From contig WBMV01004160.1 of the NCBI GenBank assembly GCA_013396655.1, positions 496,001 to 560,000 on the forward strand: 64,000 nt of DNA. The letters run 5' to 3'. The stretch is from Campylorhamphus procurvoides. Taxonomy: Eukaryota; Chordata; Aves; Passeriformes; Dendrocolaptidae. The notes beneath the pieces are model-generated. The model ran no database searches. It saw only the letters and a program-made list of their open reading frames with translations, and was not told the DNA's origin. Each line of letters starts with the position of its first letter. Position 1 is the stretch's first letter. The translations under genes were made by a program, and so were the position numbers. Shown here piece by piece: positions 27,036 through 39,800 of this stretch.

Positions 27036-28729
27036 CACACTACAGTACACCATTGTGAGTAGAATGAATCATGTCAATCCATATCATTTCAATGCTGCTG
27101 TGAAATACTATTCCACTTTTTCCATATTCAGGAAAAGAATGCAGAGCTAAGTAGTAGTTGAATGAGAAAGTACACCATTACATTTGCTATTATAGACACT
27201 ATACCTTAAGTTCCATTCTAAGGTGCCATGTTCTTTTTTTTAAGTAAATAGTCACTGTTGTAAAAACAGGTATACAATAGATGACAGTTTCTATGGTCAT
27301 GTCCTGAACTGGAATTGAGAGATCTACCTTCAACTATACCCTTCTTTGAACACTTGAAGATAGAGACCTGTAAGAGGATAGCCATAATCATATTGTCTAC
27401 CTGTGTTGGATGTAACACAGGCAGTAGGACACCAGAGGATGGAAAGAGGGTATCAGATGAAACTCAGAGGCAATACAGTCCTTCATCCTGCCCTGAGAAT
27501 CTGTAAACCACTTTTAAGAGATATTTCTGTAACCTGTATTCATTACACAACTGTTAGTATTTCTTATACCTTTACGGCTCATTTTTTTGCCATGTTATAA
27601 AGCTTCTCCTAAACCTTTATCACCCAACTAGTTTCTATATTAGATGCATAGAAAAGTTGATGATCTACCTTACAGTTGCATGTAAATTTCATGTTTGAAG
27701 CTTTTTAGACTGCTTTCTTTCAGTATTTTTCACTTCTGCAACTCAAATCTTGCTTTAACTTAAAAAAACTTTTAAATAAAGAACTGATTCTTGATAAGTC
27801 ACTCCAGCAGTTCTTTATTTTTCTAGGAAAAAGTTTCTTATCTCCTATAATCAGATGTAAAAACCTTTTAAACTCCTTCAGCTTACAATTGTGATTCAAT
27901 TGCAGACAATAATCTGCTTTTCTCACACCCTTCTTAAAGATAAATCAACTGAGAAAATAAACTCTTCAATAGGGCAACAAAACTGACTTCTGATATTAGA
28001 ATAGTTCTCTGGGCATCCTTGTGATGCGCAGATTAACTGTGCTCCCTTTTAACCCAGTCTGGCATGAACAACCACTGTGCAGCTCCCAGCCTTTAAGATG
28101 CTGTTGTCAGTCACTGGCATTGTGCTGATTACAGGCAGAATCTCAACTGCTACAAACTCATATAACTCCTATTAGACATCACACTCGACAGTTCTTGTCT
28201 TCTTTGTGAAAATGGGCCTTCTGACTGCCGTAGGCTTTTATCAGCAGCATGCTTTGCTTAAGTGTCTGAGGGCTGTAATGGCATATTGAGCAATATGATA
28301 GGTATCTCATAAGGCTATCTGATCTTTTAAGGTCTGGGATGAACTGCAACATCCCTGAAGCATTCAACTTCTTTTAATTAGTGAGTGGATTCTGTCATAG
28401 CTACCTACTGAAAGACATGTATCCCTTTCTCAAGCTACTTCCTGTCTTAGCTTATCTGTTTTTATAATAAAGACTCAGTTATAGGAGACACAGACTTCTC
28501 ATTAAGAAACTTGTAAGAACTGTATCAGTTCATGTTCAGTGGGAGCATACGCCCAAAAACTCTTTGTATAGTTTCTCTAAAACTCCATATTGTTCCTGTT
28601 GTTACAGTAAATAGTTCTGCCGTAGAGGATGCCATACTTCAGTATATATATGCACCTATAGTTAGTTACACTCACCGTGCTGATTCTATACATGCAAAAA
28701 GCCCATAGACTTCAGTGGGAAAATACTGT

Positions 28730-28734
28730 GCAAG
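28730..28734. repeat. Putative 5-bp target-site duplication, left copy (GCAAG)
   Basis: GCAAG immediately precedes a TGTG that could be the first bases of the left LTR. The same five bases immediately follow the CACGACA that ends the right LTR (30864-30868). A five-base duplication fits several retrovirus-like integrases. The left LTR boundary is uncertain: a start nearer 28781 is also possible, in which case the match is coincidental. Confidence 0.45.
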
Positions 28735-29354
28735 TGTGTACACTCAAAATGCGATACGGGTGGGATAAATTTGGGTGGAATAGAGTTGATTTGGGTGGGA
28801 TATAGTTAATTTTCTTCACAGTAGCTAGTATGGTCTATGTTTTGGATTTGTGCTGAAAACAGTGTTTATAACATAGGGATGTTTTAGTTATTGCTGAGTT
28901 ACACTACTACTGAGTTACAGAGAGTCAAGACCTTTTCTGCCTCTCACCCCATCCCACCACTGAGGAGGCTGAGGTGCCTGGGAAGGGTCACAGCCAGGAC
29001 AACTGACCTCAAATGACCAGAGGTGTATCCCAAGTCATATAGTATCATGCTCAGCAATAACAGCTGGGGGAAGAAGAACAAAGAGGAGGACAGCTGGGAG
29101 TTTGCTCTCTTCTTAAGTCACCACTGCACAGGATGGGAGCCCTGCTTTCCTGGAGATGGCTGAGCACCTGCCTGCTGATAGGAAGTGGTGACTGAATTCC
29201 TTGTTCTGTCTGTATACATGGCCTATTAAACTATCTTTATCTCAACACACAAGTTTTCCCGCTTTTACTCTTCTGATTCTCTCCCCCATGTACTGGGGGA
29301 AGTGAGTGAGCAGCTGTGTGGTGCTTGTTTGCCAGCTGATGTGAAACCTCGGCA
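28735..29354 (+). repeat. Left LTR of the retroelement
   Basis: Recognisable blocks are TAGTTAATTTTCTTCACAG (28803-28821), the CAGTAGCTAGTATGGTC region that follows, and ATTGCTGAGTTAC (about 28891-28903). Further right are ATCATGCTCAGCAATAACAG (29044-29063), GAGCCCTGCTTTCCTGGAG (29137-29155), ATTAAA at 29225-29230, and ACTCTTCTGATTCTCTCCCC (about 29268-29287). The end at about 29354 is worn (CCTCGGCA, where the right LTR keeps CCACGACA). Its 5' edge contains three imperfect copies of a GGGTGGGATA unit, so the true first base is uncertain: TGTG at 28735 is chosen because of the flanking duplication. Confidence 0.8.
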
Positions 29355-29362
29355 GTCCTTTG

Positions 29363-29380
29363 TGGCACACAATGTGGGGC
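29363..29380 (+). promoter_or_regulatory. Degenerate primer-binding site, tRNA-Lys type
   Basis: TGGCACACAATGTGGGGC lies 8 bp right of the left LTR end. It agrees with 15 of 18 bases of the primer site complementary to the 3' end of tRNA-Lys(CUU), differing at positions 5, 7 and 11. Reverse transcription of such elements starts here. The changes are what old, neutral copies show, two of them being transition-type losses at CpG-like positions. Confidence 0.7.
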
Positions 29381-29789
29381 TAGAAGGGTTTGAGATAACG
29401 AGAAATTTGATTGGAATGTGCTAAGTTGAATTTATAGCTGTTATTGCTGTTTAGCCATTAATTGACAGGCTTCTGTACTTGCCATGGGGCTTGCTTGCCT
29501 CACTATATTAGAGTCTTGTGCTAGTTAGTGGCTGCTTTTTGCTTTCACTGACACTGCAGTGTTCGTTGCACTGCTTATCATCTTACTCTACTGTGCCTGG
29601 GAACATTTTGATAATAGCAATGGTGATGTGGCTGGGCTGGCAGACGTCCAGGACATCGCTGGTGTTTCTGTGAGATTGTACAGGATGACCTGTAACTACA
29701 GCATGAACAAGTTGAAGGGACATGGCCTATGGATGACTCCATGTGGGAGAAGAATCCCTCAAAGCTTCTGTGGCTGTGGATAAGTCCTC

Positions 29790-30200
29790 ATCACAGTAAG
29801 TATATCTCGACACATCTGTGTTGGTAGTTATGTCTGTGCCAGCTACACCCTGAAGCATGAGTGGCTGTTCATGAGGTCATGCTGGAACTCCTCAAGGTTT
29901 GTGGCCATGGAAAAGCCCTGCCCTTGAGGGACGGTGGCCATGGGTAAGGATATGTTGGAGCCAGGTCACACCTGAAAATACTGTGCTTTGGGTAAGGCCA
30001 CACTGATGGAGGTGTACCTGTATCTGTGTTGGAGCCCATGGAATGGGCCACACTAGAAAAGGAAAGTGATTGTGGGTGTAGGTAACCCTTTGCTGCACCA
30101 GGTATACCCCTGAAAGGATGGTTAACAGGTAAGTCTCTGCTGGGAGCAGGTACACCACTAAGGAACTGCAGTTTGTGGAAAAGTCCAGGCCATAGAAGGG
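29790..30200 (+). repeat. Degenerate tandem repeats inside the retroelement
   Basis: A motif of the type 'CACCCCTGAA..GGACTG..GTGG..AAGTCC..GGAGCAGG' recurs about every 50-70 bp with heavy divergence. Examples are TACACCCTGAAGCATGAGTG (29844-29863), a CCCTTGAGGGACGGTGGCC copy (29922-29940), CACACCTGAAAATACTGTGC (29966-29985), a TATACCCCTGAAAGGATGG copy (about 30103-30121) and TACACCACTAAGGAACTGC (about 30150-30168). It is non-coding and probably expanded before insertion, because related copies elsewhere carry similar runs as far as I recall. Confidence 0.6.
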
Positions 30201-30668
30201 GTAATTAAAGGAGTTAATTCCAATGTTAAATGCTATAGTCCTGTCCAAAAGAATCTGGGATAGATATTATAATGGAAGTGCCTTTAAATGGTTGTAACCT
30301 GGTATTTGAATTGCATGTTTAGGAACCACTATAGCAGGAACTGCCTGAAAAAAATGGAGAAGAAGCCTTACAAGAAGTATTGCAAGTGTAGCAGCAACTC
30401 AGCTTGAATTAGCTTTGGTGCCCAGTAACTCTACACAACACACCACCTCTCCTGTCCTGAGTGATCACCACAAAAACCCAAAGTCATGGACTAAATGAAC
30501 TCAGTGGACATTTTACAGACATTTCACAGGAGTGTTCCATCGACTAAGGGAATTATATCTACATATTACAGCAAAAGATGGGAATAAGGATGTTGGTTAA
30601 TGATGATTTATTGGATAGTGTGGGATCTCAGCATGATGTAAATGGTGTGGAATAAGGACTGGAGTGAT

Positions 30669-30863
30669 GGGAAGTGTAGAATGAATTCTTTGTTGTCATT
30701 TGATTGTGTGCTCAGCTTTTGATTTACCTGTTAAAGTGTCTCTATCTTAACCCACAAGTTTTCTCACTTTTACTTTTCTGATTCTCTCCCCTGTCCCAAT
30801 AGGGTGGGGATTGAACAAGCAGCTGTGTGGGACTTAGTTGCTGAATGGGGTTAAACCACGACA
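30669..30863 (+). repeat. Right LTR, 3' portion
   Basis: This segment repeats the end of the left LTR: a GAATGAATTC-type block, ATCTTAACCCACAAGTTTTC (30744-30763), TTTTCTGATTCTCTCCCC (30774-30791), a GCAGCTGTGTGG block, and a well-kept terminus GGTTAAACCACGACA (30849-30863). The matching left-LTR blocks lie about 1.5 kb upstream. Upstream of 30669 the sequence no longer matches the left LTR, so the U3 part is missing or replaced. Divergence between the two LTRs is large, which suggests an old insertion. Confidence 0.8.
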
Positions 30864-30868
30864 GCAAG
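30864..30868. repeat. Putative target-site duplication, right copy (GCAAG)
   Basis: Five bases directly after the right LTR end that repeat the GCAAG before the assumed left LTR start. The right boundary is secure because the LTR terminus is well preserved; the left one is not. Confidence 0.45.
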
Positions 30869-33800
30869 AAATGCCATTTGAAGCTCATTAGGTAGACACA
30901 GCTTTTACTGCTTCTAAAGCATGTCTGCTCTTGCATTCATACACAATGTGGGGATAGTATATGCACATGTTGTATTAAAGGTTCTGTTCTTGCTTCATTT
31001 TAGACAATGACTGGGCAAAGGAGTCCTTTTATAAGGAACTCCAAATACAAACTGAAAAAAATGTATTAAATGTAATGGTTTTGAAAGAAAGGTATTGCAT
31101 GGGGTCAGATAAGTGTAAAACTGTTCCACTGGGTACCAGAGCAGTAGGAATAAAAAGTGTGTGAATTAATTTTTTCTTGGCAGCTAATGCTATTCAGTGC
31201 AAAATTTGTTCAGGGTTTGTTGCAGAGCTTAAATATTTGAGCTTTTTGAGATTCAGATGAAATATATGTTTGTTTTTTCTAAAGCTGTCAGGGGCATGCA
31301 TGTGTCAGTTTTCATTAAGAATAATTTCCCTCAGGATCTTTGGCTTAAGTTAACCTTCAGACCTGCACCGACCCCTTCCAAACCATCAGGGTTTCTTTTT
31401 GTGTGTTGTTCCATGGATAAATGTACCTGCCAAAACCTAAGAGCCTTCAGAGGATGATGTTGACTGAATGTCTGAGCAGTTCTCAAACCTAAAAAATGTG
31501 CCCTGAAAACTACAGCAAGAAATTCTTCTCCTTCCTTTCCTCTGAAATGATTTATTTTCCCAGAACTAATAATACAAACACTTAGGTAAGTGTATATAGC
31601 AAGGACATTTTAAAATTCGTGTCCTCTATGTAAAGCTTCTTTCTGGAAAAACCATGTTATGCTGTATATGCTAAAGCTGAATTCCCACCCTGAAAACATA
31701 TACTTGCAAACTAGTGACAAATAACAATTCTGGTAATTCTTTAAATATATGTAAAGGAATCCAATTACTTGACAAAAAATCATAACAGTAATATGCAGCT
31801 AAGGTGGCCTCTCTGGGCACAATGCTGCTTTTTCACTGGACAGGGGTCTTCACAAAGACTATAAGCCCTGCTACTGCACTGGTCAGGACATACATCTGAG
31901 CTCCTCTTTGCTGATGGTATAGGCCACCCATTTTCTTAAGAGTTAATTTTGTTCCCTGTTCAAATGTAGCAAATAATTTTAGAGTTAGGTCATTGCTGGC
32001 AAGTAGGAGAGGACTGTTGAAAGCAAGGAAGTTTCCAGGGAAAAGCAGAAACTGAAATATTATTCAAGGATCCTTCAGACTAAAAATCATGAGGTTATTA
32101 TAACATAGCGTTCTGGTTCACACGATCCACTGATGTTAGTAAGTAAGGAATGCTGAAATGTTTTGATTTGAAGGCTGTGTTAGAAATGAATAATTCATTT
32201 CATTTTTGCACCCATGAGTTGAGAAATAAATGTGGAATAGACATTTCTCTTATAGAATGTTTTAATGAACGACAGCTTATTTTCTTTCCCTTAGATGAAA
32301 TCCCACGATTAGCTCTTAGTAAAGAGCTATCAAAAAGGTCAAAAAGGTTTTTTTTGTAGCAGGACCAAGGCAAAAGATCAGCTCACTGATTTGCAATAAA
32401 CCATACCAGTAACTGATATTTTAATGGCTAATGTTTAAAATTGTGAAACCTTAACATGGATAGACTTTTGTAAACACATAACTCACAGTGAAATTTATTG
32501 AAAGTTATTTTTACAGATGTAATAAAGTATTTTTCAGTTGTGCATTTAATAGTTGCAGAATTCCCTGAAAGTTATATGCTAAGCTATATATATGTTGATC
32601 TATTCAGAACAGAGACAAGATGAAACCATTCTTAGGAAGATACTGTTTCTCTTAAGCAGAATTTGCTCTTATGTTCATCATATTGGTGATATTGCATTTT
32701 CAGATTACCCCATGTTTCAAAAGTTCTATATTCTGCAGTTTGACATGGCAATAGACAAACTAGAGTTAAACTCCCTCAGGAGCACAAACTGGTCTGGTCA
32801 TGACAGCAAAGTGCACCATAGTAATTATGTATATTACTGGGTTTAAAGGAAGATACCTTCTTAGGAATGTTTAAAGTAAAAAATATGTTCATGAAATAGT
32901 CCCAAACTGACTGTACACTCAGCCACGGCCTGCTGATTATCCATTTAAATATCAGTGACCCTGTCTGGAAAAATTCCTAAGGGAAAGAAAATATAGAGCA
33001 TGTCTATGTGGTCAGAAGATGGATGTCATTCCCTTGCTCTGTCCATGGCTTGGGGCCATCAAGATGTTATTCCGGATACTGTTCCACCAGGGTTGGGGCC
33101 AGATCTTCCAAGTATACCTTTTCCAAAAGATTTAGAATGTATCTCAGAATGCTAAAATTTACCCTGTTTCCCTGACTTCCTCTGTGCATGTCATGTGGAC
33201 TCCATTAGAATTTAAGGAACAATATCAGTGACTTCCAAGAAACCTTTATATAGATATTGAAAAATAATGGACCTCAGTAAAGTGTTCTGGACTCCAGTTC
33301 CCAGTCACCACAGTTTTCTGTGAAGTACTGTCTATTAAATAGCCAGGCAGTTTCCTCTGAAGCAATGTTATTAATGTCATCACAAAATGAGTTGGAGCTC
33401 TCTAACTTAAATTTGGCTCTGAACTAACAGTTAACCTCAAAAACAATCTTTCACATTTGGAAGAATTCAAAATGAAACCAATGATCCAGCACTGTGCAGT
33501 GCTAGTTTGTGTTTCCAAGTGTTACTAATTATTGTATAGCATCTATTTTAACTTGAAATCTCCCATCTCTAGCTCTCCTCACATCTTTGCTGGTCATTAT
33601 TTTTTGTATAATAGGATTCCCACAGTTAGCCTAATGCTTTAAAATGTGTCATCTAGTAGGTCAGCTGCCAAAGCTCCCTGTAGAGCCAATGAAGAAAGTC
33701 AGGTGCAAATAAATATATAAATCTAGGTATTCCACCTTATTCCTGCCTTAGTCTCATGGATAAAACCATATATCTCAATCAACTACACGGGAAATTCAAA

Positions 33801-36800
33801 CTTTCAGCCTAGGCTACACATCTGACTTTTAGATGGCTAAAATCTATTTAGATAAATCCCACTATTTTTGTCCAGATAAAGTATTATAAAATAATGATTG
33901 TAACCTAAACCTATGCAGATATAGAATATGCATTTTCACAGAATCAGTCTATAAAAATAAACCAAACTTCCCTCTAATACTGCTTGTCTGAAATGATCAG
34001 ATATGTTTAGCAGTATATTATTTATTGTTTATCATCTATTACAGGTGTCCAGTGCCACAAATGTTACTCTATTTCGGGTAATATTGGGTGAACTGTGAGT
34101 GTCCATCATCTGGAGCAACACTTGTTTTGTCTTTAACTTAAAATGCACAAAGCTAGACCAGGATATTTTTGTATTATTCACTGGACTAGTCATATCCTAT
34201 GAAAGGTAATCAAAGTTATGATAGAAAATGCATCAGAGCTCTACTAAATTCTGGGAGTTTGGCTCAGAGGTATTGGATTGTGGTACTTGAAAGGACCTCA
34301 AATTGTGATGAATGGTAAATAAATGAACAATCACTCCCTAAACAGAAAACTCAACTTGACTCAATCCTTCTGGAGTATTGCCCTTAGCACAATCTGCAGT
34401 GGGCAGGGCCAGACCAAGCCACAGAGGGCCTCACCAGGGGTGTGATAAACCAACTGACACTAAACACGTGGCACAGCATCAGGTGCCCCAGGAATATGTG
34501 TTTCACTGATCCCTACTCTCCCTGGCTCTTCAGTTGGCACTCACACCACTCTTTCAAAGAATGGAGGTATTTTCTTTAGCCATGCTAAGGAATACCCTTT
34601 GAAAATTTGCAGAGAGATGTCACTGTTTTGGGATCCTAATTTGATGACAGTATCTAACTCCTTGGAGAGGGTTGTTACCTAAATTGAGAATGCCCTATTT
34701 TTAACCAGGATTGTTTGTAGCCTTATAAATAAACTGTTCTCAGGACCTTTTTGTGTCTGAACAAATGGAAGCTGCTAAAAGTATGTCCTAATATGCAAAT
34801 CTAGCATGTTGAAAATGGCTGATTTGTACTCATACACTCGATAGCTAAGTAGAAGCATACTAAAGTAACTACTTAAGGGTTAGACTCTAATTGAAGTGCC
34901 TTAGCAGCTTACTGCTGTCCAGAGAGGTGCAGAAAGAAATACAGAATGTAAAATTCAGTCTTATTTCACACTATTCTGGTTTAATGGGGAGCTGCAGATT
35001 GGAGGGTGAGCCATGGGACTGCATTTGCAAGTGTGTTTACAGATACAGTATTGATTCCTTGCTCAGTAAGAGCATTTCTGTACTGCCACTGCTTGCAATA
35101 AACAACCCTGCAAGAGCCTACATGGTTGTGAAGCCATGATGCATTATTTAACAGAAGCTAATCAATATAAAACAAGCATTCCCTTTGTTACAGGAGTGCT
35201 ATTGACAGAATGCTTCTACCTTTTAATTTTTTATTATTTTGCATTGATTGCTGAAGCCCTGCATAGTCTTCAACAACATATACTGAGCCAGGCCTGACCA
35301 CAAATCTCACCTCATACAAAAAAACAGATTGCCCCATTTTAGCACAGAATTAATTTGAAGAATATCCAGCATTCTAAGAAATCAATATGAGCATAGCCAT
35401 TAACTTCAATAGATGAAAAACCAAGCCTTTGATCAAATATAAAAATCAGTCCATTTAACTATCTCTGAAATAAAAGATCAATACCAAAAAAACCCAACCC
35501 TTCCTATTCCAAAATAAGTCCTTGACTCAAGAATTCACCTGAAAGAATGCCTGGAATTTGGATTACTCTGCTAACTGAAGAAAAAGAATTTTGCCACCTG
35601 TAATTTCAAAAATAATATTCTCTACTCTCTCTCAGATTTGACCTGCAGTTCTAGTAATGCTATACCTGTAACATCATTCAAATGATGTAAACAAGTGCAA
35701 GATGGAGTTTATAAAGCTGGACTGCCGTGTACATATCTTCTTTATACTCTTTCAAAAATCTCCATGGGAGCAGAGATGAAGTAGGCAGAGAAGAACGGAC
35801 TTAAAAGTTCCACTTCTTCAACCTCCCTTTGTAGGAATATGCTTCATTAGTGAAATTCTAGGATCTTCATAATGAAACTCATGGAAATTAGTTTTCAGCT
35901 ACCAAACTTGTGGTCTCAACTGGCATTCATTAACTGTTATTATGACATTCAGGGAATCAGATAATTTGGTGTACAAAGGTCTAAAAAACCACTAAATTAA
36001 TTTGTTGTTTGAGCACTTCAATTTTATAATAGGAAAAATACAGACTTTTTCTTCCTGTCTAAAAGCTAAAACTTTACACTAAAACCTGAATACTAAAGTT
36101 AACATAATCTGATTATTTTGACCCTTCATATGGCTCCTGCAGTGAGATATTTTGATATTGCTGCCAGTCAAATGATGACTGTCATTCCAAATTGAAAATT
36201 TGTAAGAAGAAAAATTATCTATGACATTTTGGAAACTGAGGAATATTGTAAAGAATACAAATATGAAATATATAAAAGCTAGTTCCAAATACGAAGCAGG
36301 TAGCTTTTTATCTCTTGTTCAGAGAAGACACTTCACTGTTCTCTGAAATCTATTTCAAAAAAAGAGAGAATAAACTAGAAGACATGTTTTGCTGGCTAGG
36401 AGAAGTGATGAAGAAGATAGAAGCAGAAGACTTCATATTGGTTTTTTACTACAAAATAGTCTCTAGTCACTGCTGAATGTAGAATACTTAGTGGTCTCAG
36501 GATGTCCTTTTCAAGTCACAGTTAAAGAAGTTTTTACAAATTGTAAATATCATAGGTGACTCTCTGAAAAGTGTACAAATATTTCTGAATTGTTTAGAAG
36601 TATCCTGTGCTACATCATTCTATTAGCAGACCAAAAAAGATTTAAATAAATGAGAGATGAGAAAAGGAGAAATTTTGCAGAAACCCTAAGCTTATACCTC
36701 ACAGCATCAATCACACTGAAGAGCACAGCTTGCCAGAGGCATTTCCTTTGTAATCCAGAAGACCATCTGTACAGTGTCATGGAATAATACAGCGAGCAGA

Positions 36801-39800
36801 AGCTTTCATACTTGGTGCCTGTGTCTATGTGCATACACACACCTACTGCAAAAGCTGAGATGACTTCTGCCCAGTGTACTAAGAGGAGGGAACATCACAG
36901 GTGCTCACTTTAAAAATGATACCGTAGATATTAGTCATACAAAGTTTAAAATTTGTCCAAATCACCACTAGAATGCTCAGAAGTCTTCCTGTGTGGATGT
37001 GCAGAATGGTCATACCTAAGTTTCCAAATTCCAATAAGGAAGACAACAATTCTTTGACAAACAGTTGTGTAGGAGAGCCCAAGGGGTGTCTCATGAGGGC
37101 ATATATGAAGTGTCAGGGAACATTTAACTAGGAGTGTGATCCCTGTCTTATAGACCATATAAAGGCATTCCAGTTTTAATCAAATTATTGGGATTGCAAG
37201 TGCTTTGCTTAATGACGGAAGGACCCTCTGGTGTCTGCAAAGAGATCCAAAGCGCACACAAGCCAGAATGGCCAGTGGACTCAGTGGGTTTGTATTCTGG
37301 GGTGAGAAAGTCAGTTTCATCTTGTTTAGAGGACAGACATAAGGCTATGCAGATCTTCAGAGGTGAAAAATCACCTCTTTCAACACGGAGAAAGAAGAAA
37401 TTACCTTAAACTGTGAAGCAGGAAGGTAAACCCATGAAATAGGCTGATTGCACTTGTCAGAGACAAGCACTTTGTAAGAGGCTGCACCTACCAAGGGCAG
37501 AACATAGACCTCAAGACAAGCCTCAGGGCTGCCAAGGTACTGAAATTCAGAAAACTGAGCACCACAAGAACTTACAGAATGATGATGGCTTTAAAAAGGG
37601 AGTCGGCCTGCCTGAATAGGTTAACCTCAGCTAGAGATTTAATTAAAAACTTGTACAGTTTTGCCATTATAAGATTCTCTTTCTTGTCATGAACTAGAAC
37701 TTCTCCTTTCATGAAGTAGGAAATTATGTACACATGCAAATTATTGATTTACTATTTTCTATATCTAAGAAAATTCATATTATTCTGTCAGGATTCTATC
37801 AACTATTTTTCCTTTTCTCTGCTTACTGTAGAAGCCATCCAGTAAGAAGCACTGTCAATACTACTATATATCTGAAAAGATAAACACTTGGCAACTTGGC
37901 AACACTTAGGCATTCTTCATCCTTATTCTTTTATGCATCATGAGGATCGGCTCAGAACACCCACATACATGCACAAACATTGTGTCACTCACACATAATA
38001 CACTCCTTTTTCCAACCACAATTTTTCCTTTCCGAACAGTTCCAACTATAATTCACTGGCAGAGCAAAATCTTGGATTAAGCATCTCATTTATCACTGGA
38101 CAAAGACAGGCCTTTACTTCTCCTCAGCCCTAAAGGCCAAGGTGGAACCGTCTGCGTCTCATTTGTCATAAACTTTCAGTAGATGAGTTAGTTTATATCT
38201 GGGTGGACTGAGGTAGGCTGCAGCTTAGTGTAGTGGGGGTTTTTTTGTTGTTTTAGTCAGAATGGGGGTAGAACTCACTGTTCTATAGCTTTACTTTCAC
38301 TGCTGAGCAAGTCTGACTTTATCCTGCCTGCAAGAACAGAAGAGCTGTGGTTCAGGAGAACTCCCTGGGGTGCTCCGGCCAAGTAATTACAGTAACTTGC
38401 ATAATACCTCTCATCAAGAAACTGCATTTTTACAGCAAGAAGAGGAGCCTTGTTCCATTCACAGCAGAGATTTAAAAGAAAAAAGAAGTCAGTCTCCAGA
38501 ACCAAACTGCCTGTAATCCATTTTGGTTTACTGGCAACAAGTAAGGGCAGCAAAACAGGGAAAAAAAAAAAAAAACAAACTGAAATGTGTTTTGTGCATC
38601 CTACTGGAGGACCAGAAAAGACACTACTCTTGTTGTTTCATTTTCATAGAAGGGAATTCTCAGGAAGAGTTTACAAAACATTGGTTAGTGGCCCCTGAAC
38701 AGCAGAGCTCTCTTACAAACTATCTCACAGTTCTTCACTGCCAAGTTCACAAGCTACCACCCAAAGAGGGGTTCTGCCTGAGGCTTGCTCTTCTGTTCCA
38801 CAACTGCTTGGTGCATGCAGATGCCAGCATATGTTTCAAAAGTTGCTAAGTTTGAGCAAGTTGCTTCCTTCCATCTGCCCCATGTCACTCCTGCTCCCTC
38901 AGATGGGGGCACATCCATGACACTCCCCAAACGATATTCACCAGGCCACGCACAGACCATGAAGTCCAACAAGGACCTGCAGTGGAGTCCAGGGGACCAA
39001 GGCTCTCAGGAGGCCAGGAGAGAGTCAAGAGGAAGGAAACAGTAATTCAAGCTCTTATTTATAAGGTGGGAGAATCTTTTAAAAAACGATAGTTATATCA
39101 TGTGCAAATTGGGACTATTGTAACAGGGAATTAAAAAAAAAATAAAATTGTTCCTTCACAGGATATTTTTTGGAAGGTAGAGGCAGGGGCTCTCCACAAA
39201 GCAGGAGCACCTTGTTCCACCACCCCTTAGGCGAGTTCTCCAGCCAGGGGATCGCTGGCTGCAAGACAGACTGCATCATCTGCTGGCTTTATTAATGGTG
39301 TGCAAGCCCAGAGCCATTTCTCTGGCTTTGCTTTTAATGGAAATGTTGATATGTGAAATTAAAATGCTTTGTTTCATAGAAGAAAAAAATCCCATCCTGC
39401 CCCCAAAAAAACCTAACCAAATTAATTTCTTTTTCAAACAGCAAAAACAAGGACATGTTTATTTAGATTTAGATCAAGCCAAGTTAATTTTCATTTTTAA
39501 AGATCATTGGTATTTAAAAATATACTGTATTGTGAATTAATCTCTATTCCCTTTCTTGCTCTTTATGCTACAAGGCTTAATAAATTAACAATGTGGGAAC
39601 TTTTAGTGAGATCCTGAAATGTCCAGGAAATGTATTTTAACTTCTGAGAAAGTGTAGTCTCACATATTTGTTCTCTATTCATAAGATACAATGTATTTTT
39701 GTATTTCCAATTTTTAAAGGTTCCACTTTCTTCCACGGAAACTAATTGGATCTGTTCCCCACCCATTTTAACCTTTTTTCCTCAAGCTCAGGGATGCCAA

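Larger units (their letters stand above)
22994..28729. other. Non-coding stretch with simple repeats, no gene recognised
   Basis: Open frames are short. Those over 24896-25219 are low-complexity artefacts of the T/G and A/C tracts listed separately. Other content is an (AT)14 microsatellite and AT-rich unique sequence. Nothing resembles a known exon or transposon. Confidence 0.55.
28735..30863 (+). mobile_element. Endogenous retrovirus-like LTR element, internally deleted and non-coding
   Basis: A relic of an avian LTR retroelement. It consists of a left LTR (about 28735-29354), a degenerate primer-binding site, about 1.3 kb of internal sequence, and a right LTR of which only the 3' part is recognisable (30669-30863). 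No gag, protease, reverse transcriptase, integrase or envelope frame survives; the longest internal frame is about 74 codons. It cannot move by itself. Orientation is set by the primer site lying just right of the left LTR and by the ATTAAA polyadenylation-type signal in the LTR. From memory the LTR text matches a very common bird family; whether it is classed as ERVK-like or ERVL-like I leave open, although the primer site looks like tRNA-Lys. Confidence 0.85.

Noticed and set aside
29559..30248. Frames of 74 and 118 codons inside the LTR element
   Set aside because: They have no resemblance to retroviral proteins. One is antisense to the element; both cover repetitive non-coding internal sequence.
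33200..33480. Faint similarity to antisense LINE (CR1/L2) coding sequence
   Set aside because: Only a few short words agree with what I remember; too weak to call without an alignment.
38561..38575. Poly-A run as the tail of a processed pseudogene
   Set aside because: No recognisable coding remnant upstream and no flanking duplication seen.
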